A DNA stretch of 64,000 nt from Corynespora cassiicola (Eukaryota > Ascomycota > Dothideomycetes > Pleosporales > Corynesporascaceae): positions 868,001 to 932,000 of the forward strand of contig JAEUWY010000006.1 in assembly GCA_022059125.1 (NCBI GenBank). Reading direction: 5' to 3'. Positions 41,851 through 54,660 of this stretch are shown one piece after another; the first letter of the stretch is position 1, and each line of letters opens with the position of its first letter. Under the pieces are notes generated by a model. It did not search any database. It was given only the letters and a program-made list of their open reading frames with translations, and was not told the origin of the DNA. Position numbers and translations under genes: made by a program.

Positions 41851-44283
41851 CACGATCAGAGTCTGAAATGGTAAAAGAGACGGCTACGTACACTTCGTAT
41901 GCAATCCAAATGCTAGGTTCATTCAATTAATCTAGTATACCTAGAAAATCACGACTAGTTGGCTAGACGCAGCTTGTGCTATCTGACAAACGTCCGTCCC
42001 TCCGTGGCACGATAGCCGCTGTGGCGGGACAGACTCGCGCCCCAGCCTTCCAGGGTCTCCAACCTTGCTTTTAACCCCACGTAAAGCTGCAGCTTAGCCT
42101 TGAAGAGAATACGAAATACAGAGATTATAATACGAGAAGACAGGGCTGATGGGACGTCGGAGTTGGAGGGTGTTTCATCGCATTTGGAGCCCACCGGGCA
42201 GGTTCCCAAGCATTGCTATCTGTCGGGGAGCCGATGCCTCCATCTGACAACGGTCCGAAAGCCCTCAGCGATGTGCCTGCTCAGCCATATTCCCACAGGC
42301 CTGTTGGAGCCAGACGCCAGGCCTTGGGTCACGCGAGACGTGCTTGCTCTGCTGCACTACAGAGCAGATAAGAGAAGAAAATACGAGTTGGCTGATGGAA
42401 GTTCAGGTGAAGGCCAAGCCCTGTTTTGGAGAAAGACAACAAGGCTTGTGGCGGCGCGTATGGTGGTGCCTACAGGCGACTACAGCTGTTAGGCAACCCA
42501 GAAATACGACGGCAACATGTTCAACCTACTGCTATCTCGACTCGAGTTGACCATGACGCCAGGCGCGGAACCGCCAGGGTGGGCAAAAGGTTGAACAACA
42601 TGCCGCCGTACTCATCCCATTCGCCCAAAACTTTCCGACCCCGCGTCATCTTACCAGCGGGCTGGCAACAGTCGGCGAGCCGCACAAGACAATCAGATGG
42701 CAGGTCCATAATTAGTAACCGGCCGATGACACCTTGCAGCCACGTGCGAGCCTAAACCAGCATCAAAAGCGAGAAGAGCGTGGAGTCGTGGAATTCAAGG
42801 CGCAATGGCAACCCCCAAGACGCACTGCATACGGTCATGTCCAGCCGTGCGCGCAGTCTCCAGGCGCCTTCTCAAAGTGATCTAAATGTGCACATGGCCA
42901 GCAGGGCACCAAGCCGCCCACAGGCACCTTGCCGATTGCCTAACCACGTCTGGGCAGAGAGCGCCACACACCTGACATGGTCTCTGAGGATACGAAGTCT
43001 ATCCCACCCCAAACGCGCCCCCAAATTTGTCGGTCGCTTGACACAGGTACCCGCGCCCTCGCCTACCGCGCCCATGGGCCCCGCGGGAAGGTAGAGACGG
43101 TCGAGCCGCATGCCAGAGACGTGCCCAGCTGAGCTTGCACGACGATCCGCGGAAATGTGTCTGTGGGCGCCATTTTCGGTCGTACTCCGTTAACGTTCGG
43201 GGTAAAACGCCAACGGTGGTGCATGTTTGAGGGTCTCGGTGATGGAAAGTTGGCATGAAAATAGAAGAGCTGGGCGGCGGAGACTGGCCAGGTGAGACGG
43301 GCCGGGAGGGGCTCATGGATCAGGAAAACGGGAGATCTCCAGGCAGATGCTTTGTATGCGGTTGACTGGTCGATCATGGATTAGTATAAGTAAGGCAGCA
43401 TCTCGAGCCGCAGACTCAGACAAGAGCAACCGTCCCTCGCACCCCTCGCACCCCTCGTGTTTTACTCCGACAGCCAACATCTTCCTCGACACCAAGTCCA
43501 GCACATGATACGAGCCTCCCGAGACCCTTGTATAGAACTTTGTAGACCGTCTGGAAGCGTCTGCACAGGGCGTTTCCACATCCTCCGCCAAAACGTATCC
43601 CATCTACTTCCTCCCGCTCCACCCCTTCTCCATTGCCATCAACCTGAACAGCCGCCAAGCATCGGGCCTGAGGTACCCCATGGTGCACTCCATGTCCACC
43701 GGAAAAGAAACAAGGAAGGTGCGTTGGAGCCCATGCTTTCCTTCCTCTTATGGCGCTCTAACCACGACCCCGCCCCACCCTTTCAGCTTGTTCCCCCCTT
43801 CCCCTCCATTCCCTCTCTTTGGTCTAGGCCTTGTGGGAAAACTTCACCGCCCCGGAGCTGCCCTGGTCTTGTCAAGATTCAAGTCTACTCATCCCTCCAA
43901 TCATGAACCGCTATACTGGAACAACGACCGCACTGGCTTACACATTGGCCGATGGCTCTACCTTGGACGCGGAAACTCTCTCCGGGCCGTGGCCCCCAAT
44001 CAACGAGCCGGCCCTGCTAGCTGAATGGTAGCTTCTGCCCCGGTGCGGGACAGACGCCCAGTCACCGGCATTATCCGTTGCAGATCTCTAAAACAGGGCA
44101 TTGATCTTGGAACCCCAACTCTGTTCGACGCCTATCATCAACCTCGAGACTACAGAGTAGTGCCTTGGCACACCCGCCGAGCTACCGATACAGTGCCCAT
44201 CCCTGGCCCTCTTTTCGACTTTCAATCTTCAGCTGCCTCCGCACTTGACACGCCGCGGCCTTGGAACCTGGCTTTGACTGCAC
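41851..44283. other. 2.4-kb region without a supported gene
   Basis: Contains an open frame at 43904-44031 that starts in good context after a CT-rich stretch, and another at 44025-44330. They do not join in frame and show no domain. An 8-bp repeat CACCCCTC occurs near 43440-43457. Undecided. Confidence 0.4.
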
Positions 44284-44909
44284 ATGCGCGTACCGCGCCT
44301 TGTCTGGCGTTTTTGGTCTTTTGCAAATGATAAAGAGGATTGGACAGCGCTGACATACAATTGACTACAGTACCAGGCTTCGTGCCATTGCCAGCTCGTC
44401 CGCTATACCGTGACGCTGTCGCCACCTCTCGACGATAGGGAAAGCTGGGTCGTCGAATGCAACTGCTCCATTTGCGCAAGGAACGGATATCTAAATGTCT
44501 ATGTGCAGAATGATTGCATTGAGTTTGAGACAATTCCGCTAGAAAATGACTTGATCGAGGTAGGTGGCTCTGCAATACTTGGCTACATACATCTCCAAAC
44601 TACTCTAGCACTTCCTAGTGCCTATTTTAGGCTTTTACACACACACTGACTCGTGGTACCAGAAATACCGCTTCGGGAAGCAGCGCGTACAGCACTATTT
44701 TTGCAGTCGCTGCGGCAGTAGCCTGATGGCCGAGAGCATCGAACCGGGCTTCTACGAGGGAGTCAAGGCTTTGAACGTACGTCAATAGCCCCCAAGAATT
44801 ACACCATTGCCACAGTCACGACTGAAGCTTCCCACTGTAGGTCCGCATGTTCCAAGACGTCGATGTGCGCACCCTCCAGCGCCGCGAGGTCGACGGGAAA
44901 AGCCTTTGA
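44284..44909 (+). CDS. GFA/CENP-V-type zinc protein (125 aa, 4 exons, start uncertain)
   Basis: Belongs to the glutathione-dependent formaldehyde-activating (GFA) family, small beta-folded zinc proteins. Exons 44371-44559, 44663-44776 and 44841-44909 are well supported: SCHCQLVRY gives the first Cys pair, ECNCSICARNGYL the next Cys group, and FCSRCGSSL the last pair. The frame ends EVDGKSL. Introns of 103 and 64 nt keep phase. The start must lie upstream of 44371. The best choice is a 6-nt exon (44284-44289, ATGCGC) joined across an 81-nt intron (GTACCG..CTACAG), giving MRYQASCHC. Whether it processes formaldehyde or another thiol adduct is unknown. Confidence 0.8.
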
Positions 44910-45644
44910 TGTCCGTCTACCAGAGACGCTGCCCCCACATTTTTTCAACAACCACCAAACAACGATCACATGGGCGCCAATGGCGTACATGAGGCCGAAC
45001 TTTTCTTCAGCTGGGCGGCAAATGGGACTTGCACGTCTAGCCTGACCATCTAGGAGTCCAGTACCATCTGCTCACACATCTGGAATCATAAAAGGAGTTT
45101 ACATTCAAGCTGGAAAGCCACCAGCGGCACATTATGAGATCCATCTTAGGGCAAGACGTTTAGAAATAGGTAAGTATGGTCTGGCTGGACATTTGAGCTT
45201 TTGCATACTCGACGCCTCTCTGCTTCAATTTCACGACTGAACGATTGTCCTTTTCATGGCTTTAGCTTCTGTACCGTTTTCCATATGGCGCAACTAGATG
45301 GACGAACATTACACATGCCACTCACAGACTTCTCACGATGGTGTACCCTTGGCTTCAATGTTTGATATTGAGGTACCAGTTTACCTATCTACACCCCATT
45401 TCCTTGTTCCATCCCAATCCTTTCCATCCCCCCAATGTCTGTTCATTCCGTCCATCTACTCTTCAGGAAAAAAAAAAGACTTCCCCTTCACTGCAAAAAA
45501 GAAACAAAGCAAAACGACCTCGCATATGAATAATCTATATATTCGACGGCTAGCCTGCTCTTCTTTCTCCATCCCTCATTGCCACCTTCACCGAGTATAC
45601 CACCTCCTTCCTACCTATCCCCCCATCACTTCCACCACCATATT
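44910..45644. other. intergenic between convergent genes
   Basis: 3' flanks of the GFA gene and BRO1; CT/AT-rich, with an A-run near 45469-45477. No gene seen. Confidence 0.5.
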
Positions 45645-46011
45645 TTATTTCCATCCACTCAATCCCGCCCACGGATCTGTATTGCCACCTTGCTGCTGCT
45701 GCTGGGACTGACTATGACTACTTCTATGCCCACCACTAGCATAACCCCCGGGCCCCGCGGGATACGCACCCTGATACTGCCCATAATCCATCATGTGGCT
45801 AGGCGGCGGTCCGGGCGGCGGGGGCGGAGGCACGTAGCCCTGTGGCAAGCCCGGCTGGGGGGTCGAGGACTGGTATCCCTGCGGGGGCTGGCCCCAGGGC
45901 TGCTGGTTTGGGGGCGGAGAGAAGTACTGCTGGTGGGCGGGTGGGGAGACGGGGCCGTATTGGTTTGGGTTGTAGCCCTGGGAGGGGGTGGTCTGGTGCG
46001 AGTACTGTGAT

Positions 46012-46055
<44 letters not shown>

Positions 46056-48879
46056 GGGCTGTTGCTGGCCGTAGGACTCGCGGCGGGGGGGTTGCTGGAA
46101 GCCGTTTGAGGGTTGGGGGTAGCCTTGCTGGGGGGACATGTACTGTTGCTGCTGGGGTTGGCCTTGGGCGGTTGTCATGGGGTAGCGGGGCGTGGCGGGG
46201 GGAGAGGCGCCGGGGATGTAGCCCGATTGGCCTTGGTTGGAGGATGCTGGGTATCCGGACTGCTGGAGGCTAGTTGAAGAGAGCGGCTGTGGGATGCTCT
46301 TTTTCCGTCCGCTGCCCGCAGAGACTGGGGAGCCCGAGGGCTCCATGGACATGCGCTCCATAAGCTCCTTCAATCTCTGTTGTTCTTGGTCTGCACCCTG
46401 GGACTTGCTCTGCTCTATCCTGGAGAGCAACTGTCCTCCCTCAGACCGACGGTTGTTGACAAAAGTCTCTACATTCTTTTGCAGACTTGAAACAGTGTCT
46501 TTCATCTCCGAATAGAAGCTCTGGGCGCGCATCAGACCCGCAACCAAGTCGTTGAAGCTCTGGTACACCCTCCTGTACTTTGTCATGACCGAGTTCCGCT
46601 GTCTTGAAAAGGCCTCGTATTTGCTCTGCTCAGACCTGACGCGTTTGTCTTTCAAGAGGTCGGAATATGTGCGGGTGAGCTCCTTTAGAAGAGACGCCTG
46701 TTTGTGGTTTGCCTGTAGAATACGATTCTGGTGCGGCCTGAACTTTTCAAGCTCAGCTTTGAAGAGTTGCGATTCTTGGCTTGCGATTGCCTTTTTGTTA
46801 AGAATGAGAACGTTGGAGATGTCATCAGAGTGAACCTGTTCTCAGTTAGACTCTGGATACCTCAATGCAAAAGATGACATCAGCTGTACCTTTTCTTTGA
46901 GATCCTTCAAAACAGTGCCCCGCTCTCTCTTGATTAGGTTCAATTTCTTCAATAACTCTTCGACGCTAGCAATTTGATCTGCAACGCTCGGTCCGTCTAC
47001 GAAGTCGTCATCTAGAAGATTGCCTTCTGCAGGCCGTGGGCTCTTTCCTTTGCTCGCCCCAGCTTTGATCATTGCGCGCGAATAGAGAACATCCGCTTCG
47101 TCAGTCTCGCCAGCCGACCTCATTTCATCGAAATCGGCCTCGTACTGCCGGAAGGTGCTATATAGCTGGGCATCGCTGGTGCTGGCCTCTTCGATAGCTG
47201 ATCGGTAATTTCTAATGTCGCTCCGTAGCGTAGCCGTCAAGCGGGAGCTAGGCTGCTGTGTCCAATCGGATCCGTATTTCGACCTCATCTTTTCGCAAAC
47301 GCTCTCTTCCATATCAAGCTGCTTCATGCTGGCATCGAGTATGGTTGAAATCTCCGTCTTGTCGACGCCAAGTTGATCAAATGCAGTGGTGAATGGCTGA
47401 TGACCTGCCAATTCTTCACACCATTTCCGGAACTCGTCGTCGACCATCATGTCTTGATCCATTCCTCCTCTTAGCACGTTCAAACTGTCTGGGAGCTTCA
47501 AATAGTCCAGGCTTGCGGCCATCTCATCATTAGCAACCTCGACACGCTCGCTCTCCGCCCGTATTAGCTTCGCCTTCTCTTCGTCGTATAAGCTAGCCGA
47601 TTCGGTTACAGCCATGGGAACAATCTTTTGGAAAATATCGGGTCCAATAATCCTCTGGATATCCTGCCCCTGATACAGCTCGCTCACAGGAATGGCCTTG
47701 GCCGCTGGGAGTTTGGGGACCTGAGTGAGGGAAGCTTCGTTGGGCACACCCTGGTGATAGATGAAGTCATTATCCTTGGAAAACTCGGCGAGCTTCTCCT
47801 GCACATTCGAAAGATGCTTCTTCGTCATCTCGATCAAGATCGGACCAGCCTCGGCGGTCAAGTGCGAATTCGTGGGTACCGAAGACGGAAAGGCATTGGC
47901 TATGCGGTTGGCGTCTCGTGCATTCACCTCTGCGACCTGTAGGCGGCTGATTGCAACACCATGTGAGTTGGCATCGTTGTCTGCGAGTGCCTGGTAGTAC
48001 TGTGCCACTGAAGCCATGTAGTTTGATTTGATCTGGGGACTGTTAGGAATCTCAACGGGTATAGCCTCAGGGTCCTGCTCACTTGGCACACTAGTAACCA
48101 GACTTTCTCAAAGATGGCCTTTGTGACATTGTCCTGCGCACCCTCTGTTGCCTGGGTGTATAAAAAGGCGGCCTGGCTTGCCAGCTTGGCCAGCATGCCC
48201 ACCTTTTTTCCATCGACAATCTGTTTCTCGAGAAAAACCTCCTGAGCTTGTGCCAGCATGACTGATATTAGGGTCTTGACCGTCTCCCGGGCCAAATCGG
48301 TCGAGGGTGCATGGAGAAAGTTCTCGTTGATGTATGTGAACATGCCGGCGGAGGCTTGGAAGGAGTGGTATGCTGTCTTGAGCCCGACATCCTCGTGGCG
48401 ATTCTGATTGGCGGCGTGGCATGATAGGACGGCGGATATGTTGAATATGATGGAGGCCTTCTCGTAGGCGAGCGAGTACTGAGAGGTGGGTTTGTGCGTG
48501 AATGCATCGAACCTGTGCAAGCATTAGCCCAGATCTGGCGGCCCAAGAAGCGTCCCACATGGATCCCTCCCCCCCCGGACAGCAATCATCCAACCTACCA
48601 TGTAAACGAGATCTTGATGTGGTTCTCGTCGACTGGGAATCTCAGGTCCAGCAGCTCCAGTTGGCCATAGTATCTGTACAGCAGGTCACGTCCAGCCGCA
48701 CTGTCCTTGCCCGCGCCCCGCATGTCCTGGCGCAACCGATTCAACGTCGCGCACTCCTCCGCATAGCGCTCGGGATCATCGCCATATGTGGAGCGTATGT
48801 AGCCCTTCAAGGGCGCTATCCAGTCGATCTCGTTTGTCTGCTTCAGCGGCACCGATATCATGGGCACCTGGGTGGCCAT
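45645..48879 (-). CDS. BRO1: BRO1-domain vacuolar sorting protein (ALIX/Bro1 family, 1014 aa, 4 exons)
   Basis: ESCRT-associated scaffold that binds Snf7 and recruits deubiquitinase at endosomes. Exons 48879-48599, 48512-48083, 48032-46890 and 46835-45645; introns of 86, 50 and 54 nt keep phase. The BRO1 domain covers roughly residues 5-390 (MISVPLKQTNEIDW, FNISAVLSC, KAIFEKVWLLVCQ, SVAQYYQALAD). A long helical V-like domain follows, to about residue 780. The C-terminal 200 residues are Pro/Gln/Gly/Tyr-rich with a run of 17 Gln. The Pro-rich tail and length fit Bro1 better than Rim20/PalA, which is shorter. Start fixed by the domain beginning almost at Met1. Confidence 0.92.
46011..46053 (-). 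repeat. CAG repeat coding for polyglutamine in BRO1
   Basis: About 14 nearly pure CTG (CAG on the coding strand) triplets in the C-terminal tail; flanking QQP units extend the Gln-rich region. Confidence 0.95.
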
Positions 48880-50058
48880 GGCGGTGAGATCCAGGCCGAC
48901 AGGACCGTGCCTGTGTCGCCAGCAGCGATGGGAGTGATATGGCTCCGCAGCAGAGGGTTGCGGGCGGGGAAGTCAATCAAGAACGGGGTGTCAGCAATTG
49001 GGCGCAAGCGACAGTTGGGAGCTGCCTGGTTCAAACAATTCTAAGCAGACGGCGGAGCTGCCGCGGGCGTCAAGTACGATGGCGACAGCTGAGGCCGGCA
49101 CAGTGCCAGCGCAAGGGGCAGAGGCTCGCAGTAGACAACGGCGCAGTTACGGTGTAGTCGCTGGCGTGGAAGACATCGGTATGCAGCCTGGATGACGTTG
49201 CAGGGTTGATGTGGCAGTCGGGTGGGCTGTGGGCTGCGGGCTGCGAGCGAGCTGCGGGCTGGTGGGCTTCTTCACCGGGGGAGACGTGTCGCGGGCGCGC
49301 GCATGGGGGTCGCGCGGTCGACTGCGGATCGGGAAGAGGCGAGAGGCGAGAGGCGAGAGGCGAGAGGCACAGCAGGCCGATCGGGGGACGATGGATGTGG
49401 CAGTGAATAGACGTCGAGTCGAGAGGTCGACTGAGCACGCAGCAGCCGACGGGCGTCCGAGGCGGGGCTGCTTCTAATGGCGCGCTGGCCATGGACGCTC
49501 ACTGCAAGGCACCAAGGTTGACGCATCCCCCAAAGTAGCTGCATAAACGTCCACACGGGCACTTGTCACCTGTCCCTCTCCTGCCCTCCTCTGCCCTCCA
49601 CTGCCCTCACGCAGCCGCCATACATGTCAAACAATCGACTTCTTCACACGTCCTGCACCCCGACCATCGCAGTCACATCCTCGCTAAGCTTTCGCCATCC
49701 CGGCCGCGCCTCGTCATCGAGCCATTCACGTCTCCGAAACACCACGCGGGAGGCTTGGGTAAGCGCTGGAGCAGACAGGGGAATGTATTAGTTTATCAAC
49801 ACTTGGGCAGCCTTTCCCACCTGGGGAAAGAGACACAGCGTGCGGGCTGGATATGGTACAGGCCTGAGTCGGGTGGTAGCTATACTAGTACTTCTATACA
49901 AAGTCGAAACCGATTCCGACCAAACGCTTCAAACGCCAAACAAATGCATCGAGCAGTCTCTAGCCCAGTTGCCCCCCTTTTTTGCGCCGTGGTATTTGTA
50001 CAAGATGTGTGAGAAGAGTTGTACAATACAAGATGGAGAAGCAGATTATGCAAAAGGA
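48880..50058. other. intergenic, 1.2 kb
   Basis: BRO1 promoter and MDJ1 3' flank. GC-rich, with short direct repeats of GGGCTGCG type near 49221-49262 and a 7-bp tandem repeat listed separately. No gene seen. Confidence 0.5.
49337..49368. repeat. 7-bp tandem repeat (AGGCGAG) x4.6
   Basis: Four exact AGGCGAG units plus AGGC, in the BRO1 upstream region. Confidence 0.9.
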
Positions 50059-51711
50059 TCACGAGCCGGATCCAGACGCCTTCTTGGGCTCGTCGCCCTT
50101 CTTTTCCTCGTCCTTCTTGGAGTCGGTCTCGTTAGCATTCTTGTGTTGGCCTGTGAGATTGTGCCATACATTCTTCAAGAAGCCCTCGTTCTTGTGGTCA
50201 TCCGCCGTCTTCTCTGCCTCGCCCTTCATCTGGCCGATATTCATAATCCTCTTGGCCGACTTGTCGTTCATCTCATCCGCGAGCATCTCCAGTATCGTCC
50301 TCTGGTTGGCCGACAGGTACTTTGGCATTTGCACCTTGAACTCCACTCTAAGGTCGCCTTTGGCGTTTCGACGGCCTTGGAGAACCTTCATACCCATGCC
50401 CGAAAGCGTCACCTTGTCGCCAGTCCCCGATCCAGTAGGCACCTTGACCATCACATCTCCATCGAGAGTCGGCACCTTGATTTCTCCACCGAGAACCGCC
50501 GTGGTCAGGGGAATGTTGGCGGTGTGCAGGATGTCCGAGCCGCTGCGCTTGAACTTCGGATCGTTGGCAACGCGAATCAACACGTAGAGGTTTCCTTTGG
50601 CGCCTCGGACGCTGCTTCCCATGGCTTGGCCGGTGAGGGGGGCGTCACCCTCGCCGCTGACCTGAAGTCGCATGCCGTCCTCCACCCCGCCGGGGATGTC
50701 GATCGAGACCGTCTTACGCTCCTTGACTGCACCATCACCGTTGCAAGTGCCGCAAGACGAGCCTCGTGGTATAGCGACACCAGAACCACCACAAGCCGAG
50801 CAAGTGGCCTGCATGTGGAATCCGCCCATTGACGTCACCCGCACACCAGTACCCTCGCAGCTCTTACATTCCGCCCTCTTTGCACCCGCCTTGAGGCCAC
50901 TTCCGCTGCAAGTCTTACACTCGACCATGGGCGTGATGTGAATGTCTTTGCGGACACCTTTGGCCGCATCCATGAATGAGATGTTCGTCTGGACCTCGAT
51001 GTTGTTCCCCACCATGACTTCGTCTTGGAAGGGGTTCGCCCGTCTCCTGCCTCCCCTTCGGGCTCCCCCTCCGAATGCCTGGAATAAGTCCTCCAGATTG
51101 ATGTCTTGCGCGAAGCCGCCCTGGAAACCGCCGCCGCCGCCGCCGCCAAATCCACCAAATCCACCGAACCCGCCGAATGGGTTTCCTCCAGGACCGCCCG
51201 CACCCGCTGCTCCTGGGTTAAACCCGCCATTTTGATCAAATGCGGCACCGCCGTAGGTATCGTAAGCCTTCTTCTTCTCGCCGTCGGACAAAAGTTCATA
51301 GGCGGACTGGGCTGCGGCAAACCTCTCTTTCGCCGAGGGGTCTTTGTTGGTATCGGGATGGTACTTCTTTGCGAGGCCGTAGTATGCCTTCTTAATCTCC
51401 GATGTGGATGCGTTCTTGTTCACACCGAGGGTAGCATAGGGATCGGCTACTGCGGAGGAGGGGGAGGTTGCATGGAAGAACTAGACAATAGTCAGCATTC
51501 GACACGACGCATTGATGGAATTGCAGGCAGTTTGCCTACGCACCCTGCTGTGAGACGGCTGGCTCTGCTGCTTGCGCGACGCTATCGATGGCCTGCTGAG
51601 CTGCGCTCTCGAGGACTGTGATATGGCGCGGCGCTGGCATTGCCGCGAGGCGGAGGCGATGCGCGCGGGGACGACTGCCTTGAGAGGCAGCGCTGGGGCA
51701 GCGAAACTCAT
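50059..51711 (-). CDS. MDJ1: mitochondrial DnaJ-type co-chaperone, Mdj1-like (529 aa, 2 exons)
   Basis: Hsp40 partner of mitochondrial Hsp70. Exons 51711-51544 and 51480-50059, with a 63-nt intron in phase 0. The N-terminus is Arg/Ser/Ala-rich without acidic residues ([20 protein letters not shown]), a clear matrix presequence. The J domain begins at [13 protein letters not shown] and has HPD. A Gly/Phe-rich stretch ([17 protein letters not shown]) follows, then four zinc repeats [24 protein letters not shown] and CGTCNGDG. The C-terminal substrate-binding domain and an acidic/Lys tail complete the type I plan. All expected Cys and the HPD are intact. Confidence 0.95.
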
Positions 51712-52398
51712 TATGTGGGATTGGAAACAGTAGGCGTAAGTGGGAGAGATGAAGTTGTGCGCAAAGTGATAGGAATGAATGGCTTTGACGTGAATGGTCC
51801 GGGGGAGGCCCTCAAAATTTCGCGCTAGGGCCACCCTCTTGAGACGCGCGATGTCATTCGTGATCCGGCCTCGGCTCGCGCGTGTCTTCTGGCAATTTCT
51901 AGACTGCCTTGGAAGTGGAATAGCCAGCATCTGCGGCCGCCGCACCGCATACCGGCAGCGGGAGAGTAGCGTGAAGCCAGCATGCGAGGGCCAAACAAAA
52001 GGCAGCCCTCCTCCGGCCCTGCGGCGTTGGACGAAGGCTGCCACCGCCATGAAGCCACCGTAGAGCCGCGAACGACTCTGCAATCACACCAGCCACGCAA
52101 CGCTCGAGGGCCTTGCAAAACCAATACTCAAATACTCATTATATCGACGTTTATGTACCTAGGCCCTTTCCTGTACAAAACGTGCGTTTCATCCGTGTTC
52201 GTCCCAAGGCGAATCCAGGGCGCGACGGCCCCCGCCATAAACACTACCAATCCCTATATCCAAAGAGAGTATACCGGAACGCCAGCCCAATGCGCATGCT
52301 CATTATAAGGTGTAGTCAAGGGGTTCGGTGCCAATTCAGACCGGGTATCGACGAGAAGAATAACTCCGAAAGTGCATCGACGTGTATGCAGGGCTCGA
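51712..52398. other. intergenic
   Basis: MDJ1 promoter and SAP30 3' flank. No gene seen. Confidence 0.5.
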
Positions 52399-53040
52399 TC
52401 ATTTTCGCTGCGGCGCGAATCGCACTCGGAATTCCTTGTCTGCAGCATCCGTGATCAGCGGTGGCGGGACGCGGGCAGCTTGAGGGCAGCCTACCTTGGG
52501 TCTTGACCTTGTACAGCAGGTCGACGATGACGTCCGTCTCGCTGACACCCAGAGCGTTGAAGTTCTTCCGCACAGCCAGAGCGAGTTGGTCCTTGTGGAC
52601 TCTCCTCCTTGCCCTCGCTCTCGCCATTGTAGGGGATTGTCGGCCGATGCCCTGGTTGAGGACGACGTGGCTGAGGGGGTTTTTGAAGGACGAGGGCGTG
52701 TCGAGGCGGTAGGCGCGGCGGTAGCCCTGGAGGACGGAGGCATCCTGCGAAGACCACTTCATCTGCAGCGAAGAGGAACATGTCAGCGGACGTGAATGCG
52801 CTCGGGGCGGGCGGGAGCCAATGGCGGGCGGCTGCTACTCACTCCTGAGGAGCTGTGGTCGTTCTGGCCGCTGTGGGTCGAGGCATTGTCGGCCGTCGAC
52901 GACATGACGTCCTTGGAGTGGTTGCCGTTGGCCGTGGTGTTTGTGCCATTGCGACGGCCGCGGGCGCTGGAGCCCTGCAGCGAGTGCAGTTTCTCCTTGA
53001 GCGATTGGGGATCCTCTTGGGTGCGCTTCGCGGGCGGCAT
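52399..53040 (-). CDS. SAP30-like Sin3 histone-deacetylase complex subunit (168 aa, 3 exons)
   Basis: Chromatin protein linking the Rpd3/Sin3 deacetylase complex. Exons 53040-52843, 52762-52495 and 52439-52399; introns of 80 and 55 nt keep phase. A disordered N-terminus (MPPAKRTQEDPQSLKEKLHS, then Asn/Ser/Gly-rich) precedes the Sin3-binding domain. Its marks are WSSQDASVLQGYRRAYRLDT, SFKNPLSHVVLN, RRRVHKDQLALAVRKNFNAL and VSETDVIVDLLYKVKTQDKE. The protein ends FRVRFAPQRK, as usual for the domain. The N-terminal zinc finger of animal SAP30 is absent, which is normal for fungal members. Confidence 0.92.
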
Positions 53041-54660
53041 GGCGCGAGATTACGAGATTAGGGAGCGGTCCAAAAGAGCAGTAATTAGAGGGGCGGGAGG
53101 CGGCCGAAACGAGGTTCCAGCAGCGCAGACAAGGGAGCAAGTGGCTACATCCGCCAGACCGGTGATCGTCTGCGGTGCTTCGAGTCGGAGAGGTCAGGCA
53201 GAGAAATGCACCTCACGCTCCGAACCGAGTAAGCTCGGGCCACAAACGTCATCCATGGGTTGTGAGATTCAGGGTCTGGGTGACACGCCGACACGCTTGA
53301 GCCAGGGGATCCGACCACCTCGCCCGCCTACCTCCGCTGTCCACGCCCGCCCCAAGGCTCCCTCGCCGGCAATCGTCGCCTCTCCGGTTGCACGTCGCCG
53401 CTGGCGCCACGATGCCGTCCTGCTCGAGCTGGGTGCCGCTAGGGGGTCCTGCCATGGGCCGTGGCGGCCCTTGCACGTGCCCGTCATCCTTCATTTGCGC
53501 CGCTGCTCCACCCACGCCAGATGGTCACGTGCTCGTCCATGGTCAGCAATCCGCCTGCCTGTCGATAAGTGGCCCGGCAGCCGTCGTCAATGGAGAAGGG
53601 GGGGGTTTTCGAGAAAGCGGATGGAAAGGGGGTGGGCGAAATTCGGCACGCACTTGGGTGCAGGTGTGTGGACTTCATCCGACCGAGCCGAGACTCGCAC
53701 ACGCCTGCCTGCAGAGTTAGCCAAATCTTGTTCCAGCGCCTGCACGCCAGTTCTGCTGCCATTATGTTTCAGGTGCGCTCCATACCGTCTTGCCTTTCCA
53801 TTGGCCGCAGCACCATGCCTCTGCCCCATCATGCCTCGGATCCGCAGCCGCCTGAGGGCTTGTTGGTCTGGCATCTCGTGTGACATCGGCTGGACTACAT
53901 TCCCTCCGCCGCCAGTAAAACTGCCCACAAGCTGAATTTGTCCAATGCAACCAGCAAATTCCAGATTTTATCCTTGGGTGCAACTGACATTTTGGGTGCA
54001 ACTGACATTTTGGGTGCAACTGACATTTTGGGTGCAACTGACATTTTGATGTTGTAATCTAGTGCAATGCCTATAGTAAGGCACTGCGAGCTGTTAGTCG
54101 CAGAGCAGGATAAAGCCACTCACCAGTCGCTTTGGTAAATGCAGATACAACTTAGGAAAAAAAAAAAGTATTCTTAGTGCTAGCTGCAGATGGAAGTCCG
54201 TCCCCATGGTTGCCTGTACCGCCGTGTCCTTTGGCTTCACCCGTTCTCACTTGTTGGCCCTTGCTGAGTGCTCTCTCTTTCTCGCTCACCTGCCCCTCAA
54301 ATCCATCATGTCTCTCACTTACCACACCGCAGCTTTGCATCCAAGCCACGTGCACCAAGTCCTTCTCCATGTAAGGTCCCTTCCGCTCCACCACCTCTCT
54401 TCCTCTCTCTTCCCTACTCCAACCCAATCTCTCAACTCACCACCACCCCTCTAACTGCCTTTCTTCTTCAGACCCTCTACCATCTATCATCCTACTATAT
54501 CATCCACCCTCTGGTATAACATTCACCAAAGCTTCTTCATTGTTATACCTCCCCTCTACCTTCTACAGCTACAACTACACACCCAATCAAACCTCTGCCA
54601 CCCTTACCCACTTCTTGAAAGCTTTTGACCCCACTCAGCATCGGCATCTTTTCAAAAAAA
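53041..54660. other. 1.6-kb region without a supported gene
   Basis: SAP30 promoter, the 18-bp minisatellite, then a CT-rich leader (54380-54660) that drives the next plus-strand gene. Long open frames on the plus strand (from 52796) look like GC-rich noise. Confidence 0.5.
53974..54045. repeat. 18-bp minisatellite, four exact copies
   Basis: Unit TTGGGTGCAACTGACATT, four head-to-tail identical copies at 53974, 53992, 54010 and 54028. On the minus strand it could be read as a hexapeptide repeat in more than one frame, but no gene is supported. Confidence 0.95.

Noticed and set aside
49840..50832. 330-codon plus-strand open frame
   Set aside because: Antisense to the conserved zinc and C-terminal domains of MDJ1.
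52796..53935. 379-codon plus-strand open frame
   Set aside because: Runs antisense through SAP30 exon 1 into GC-rich promoter; Arg/Pro-rich without any motif.
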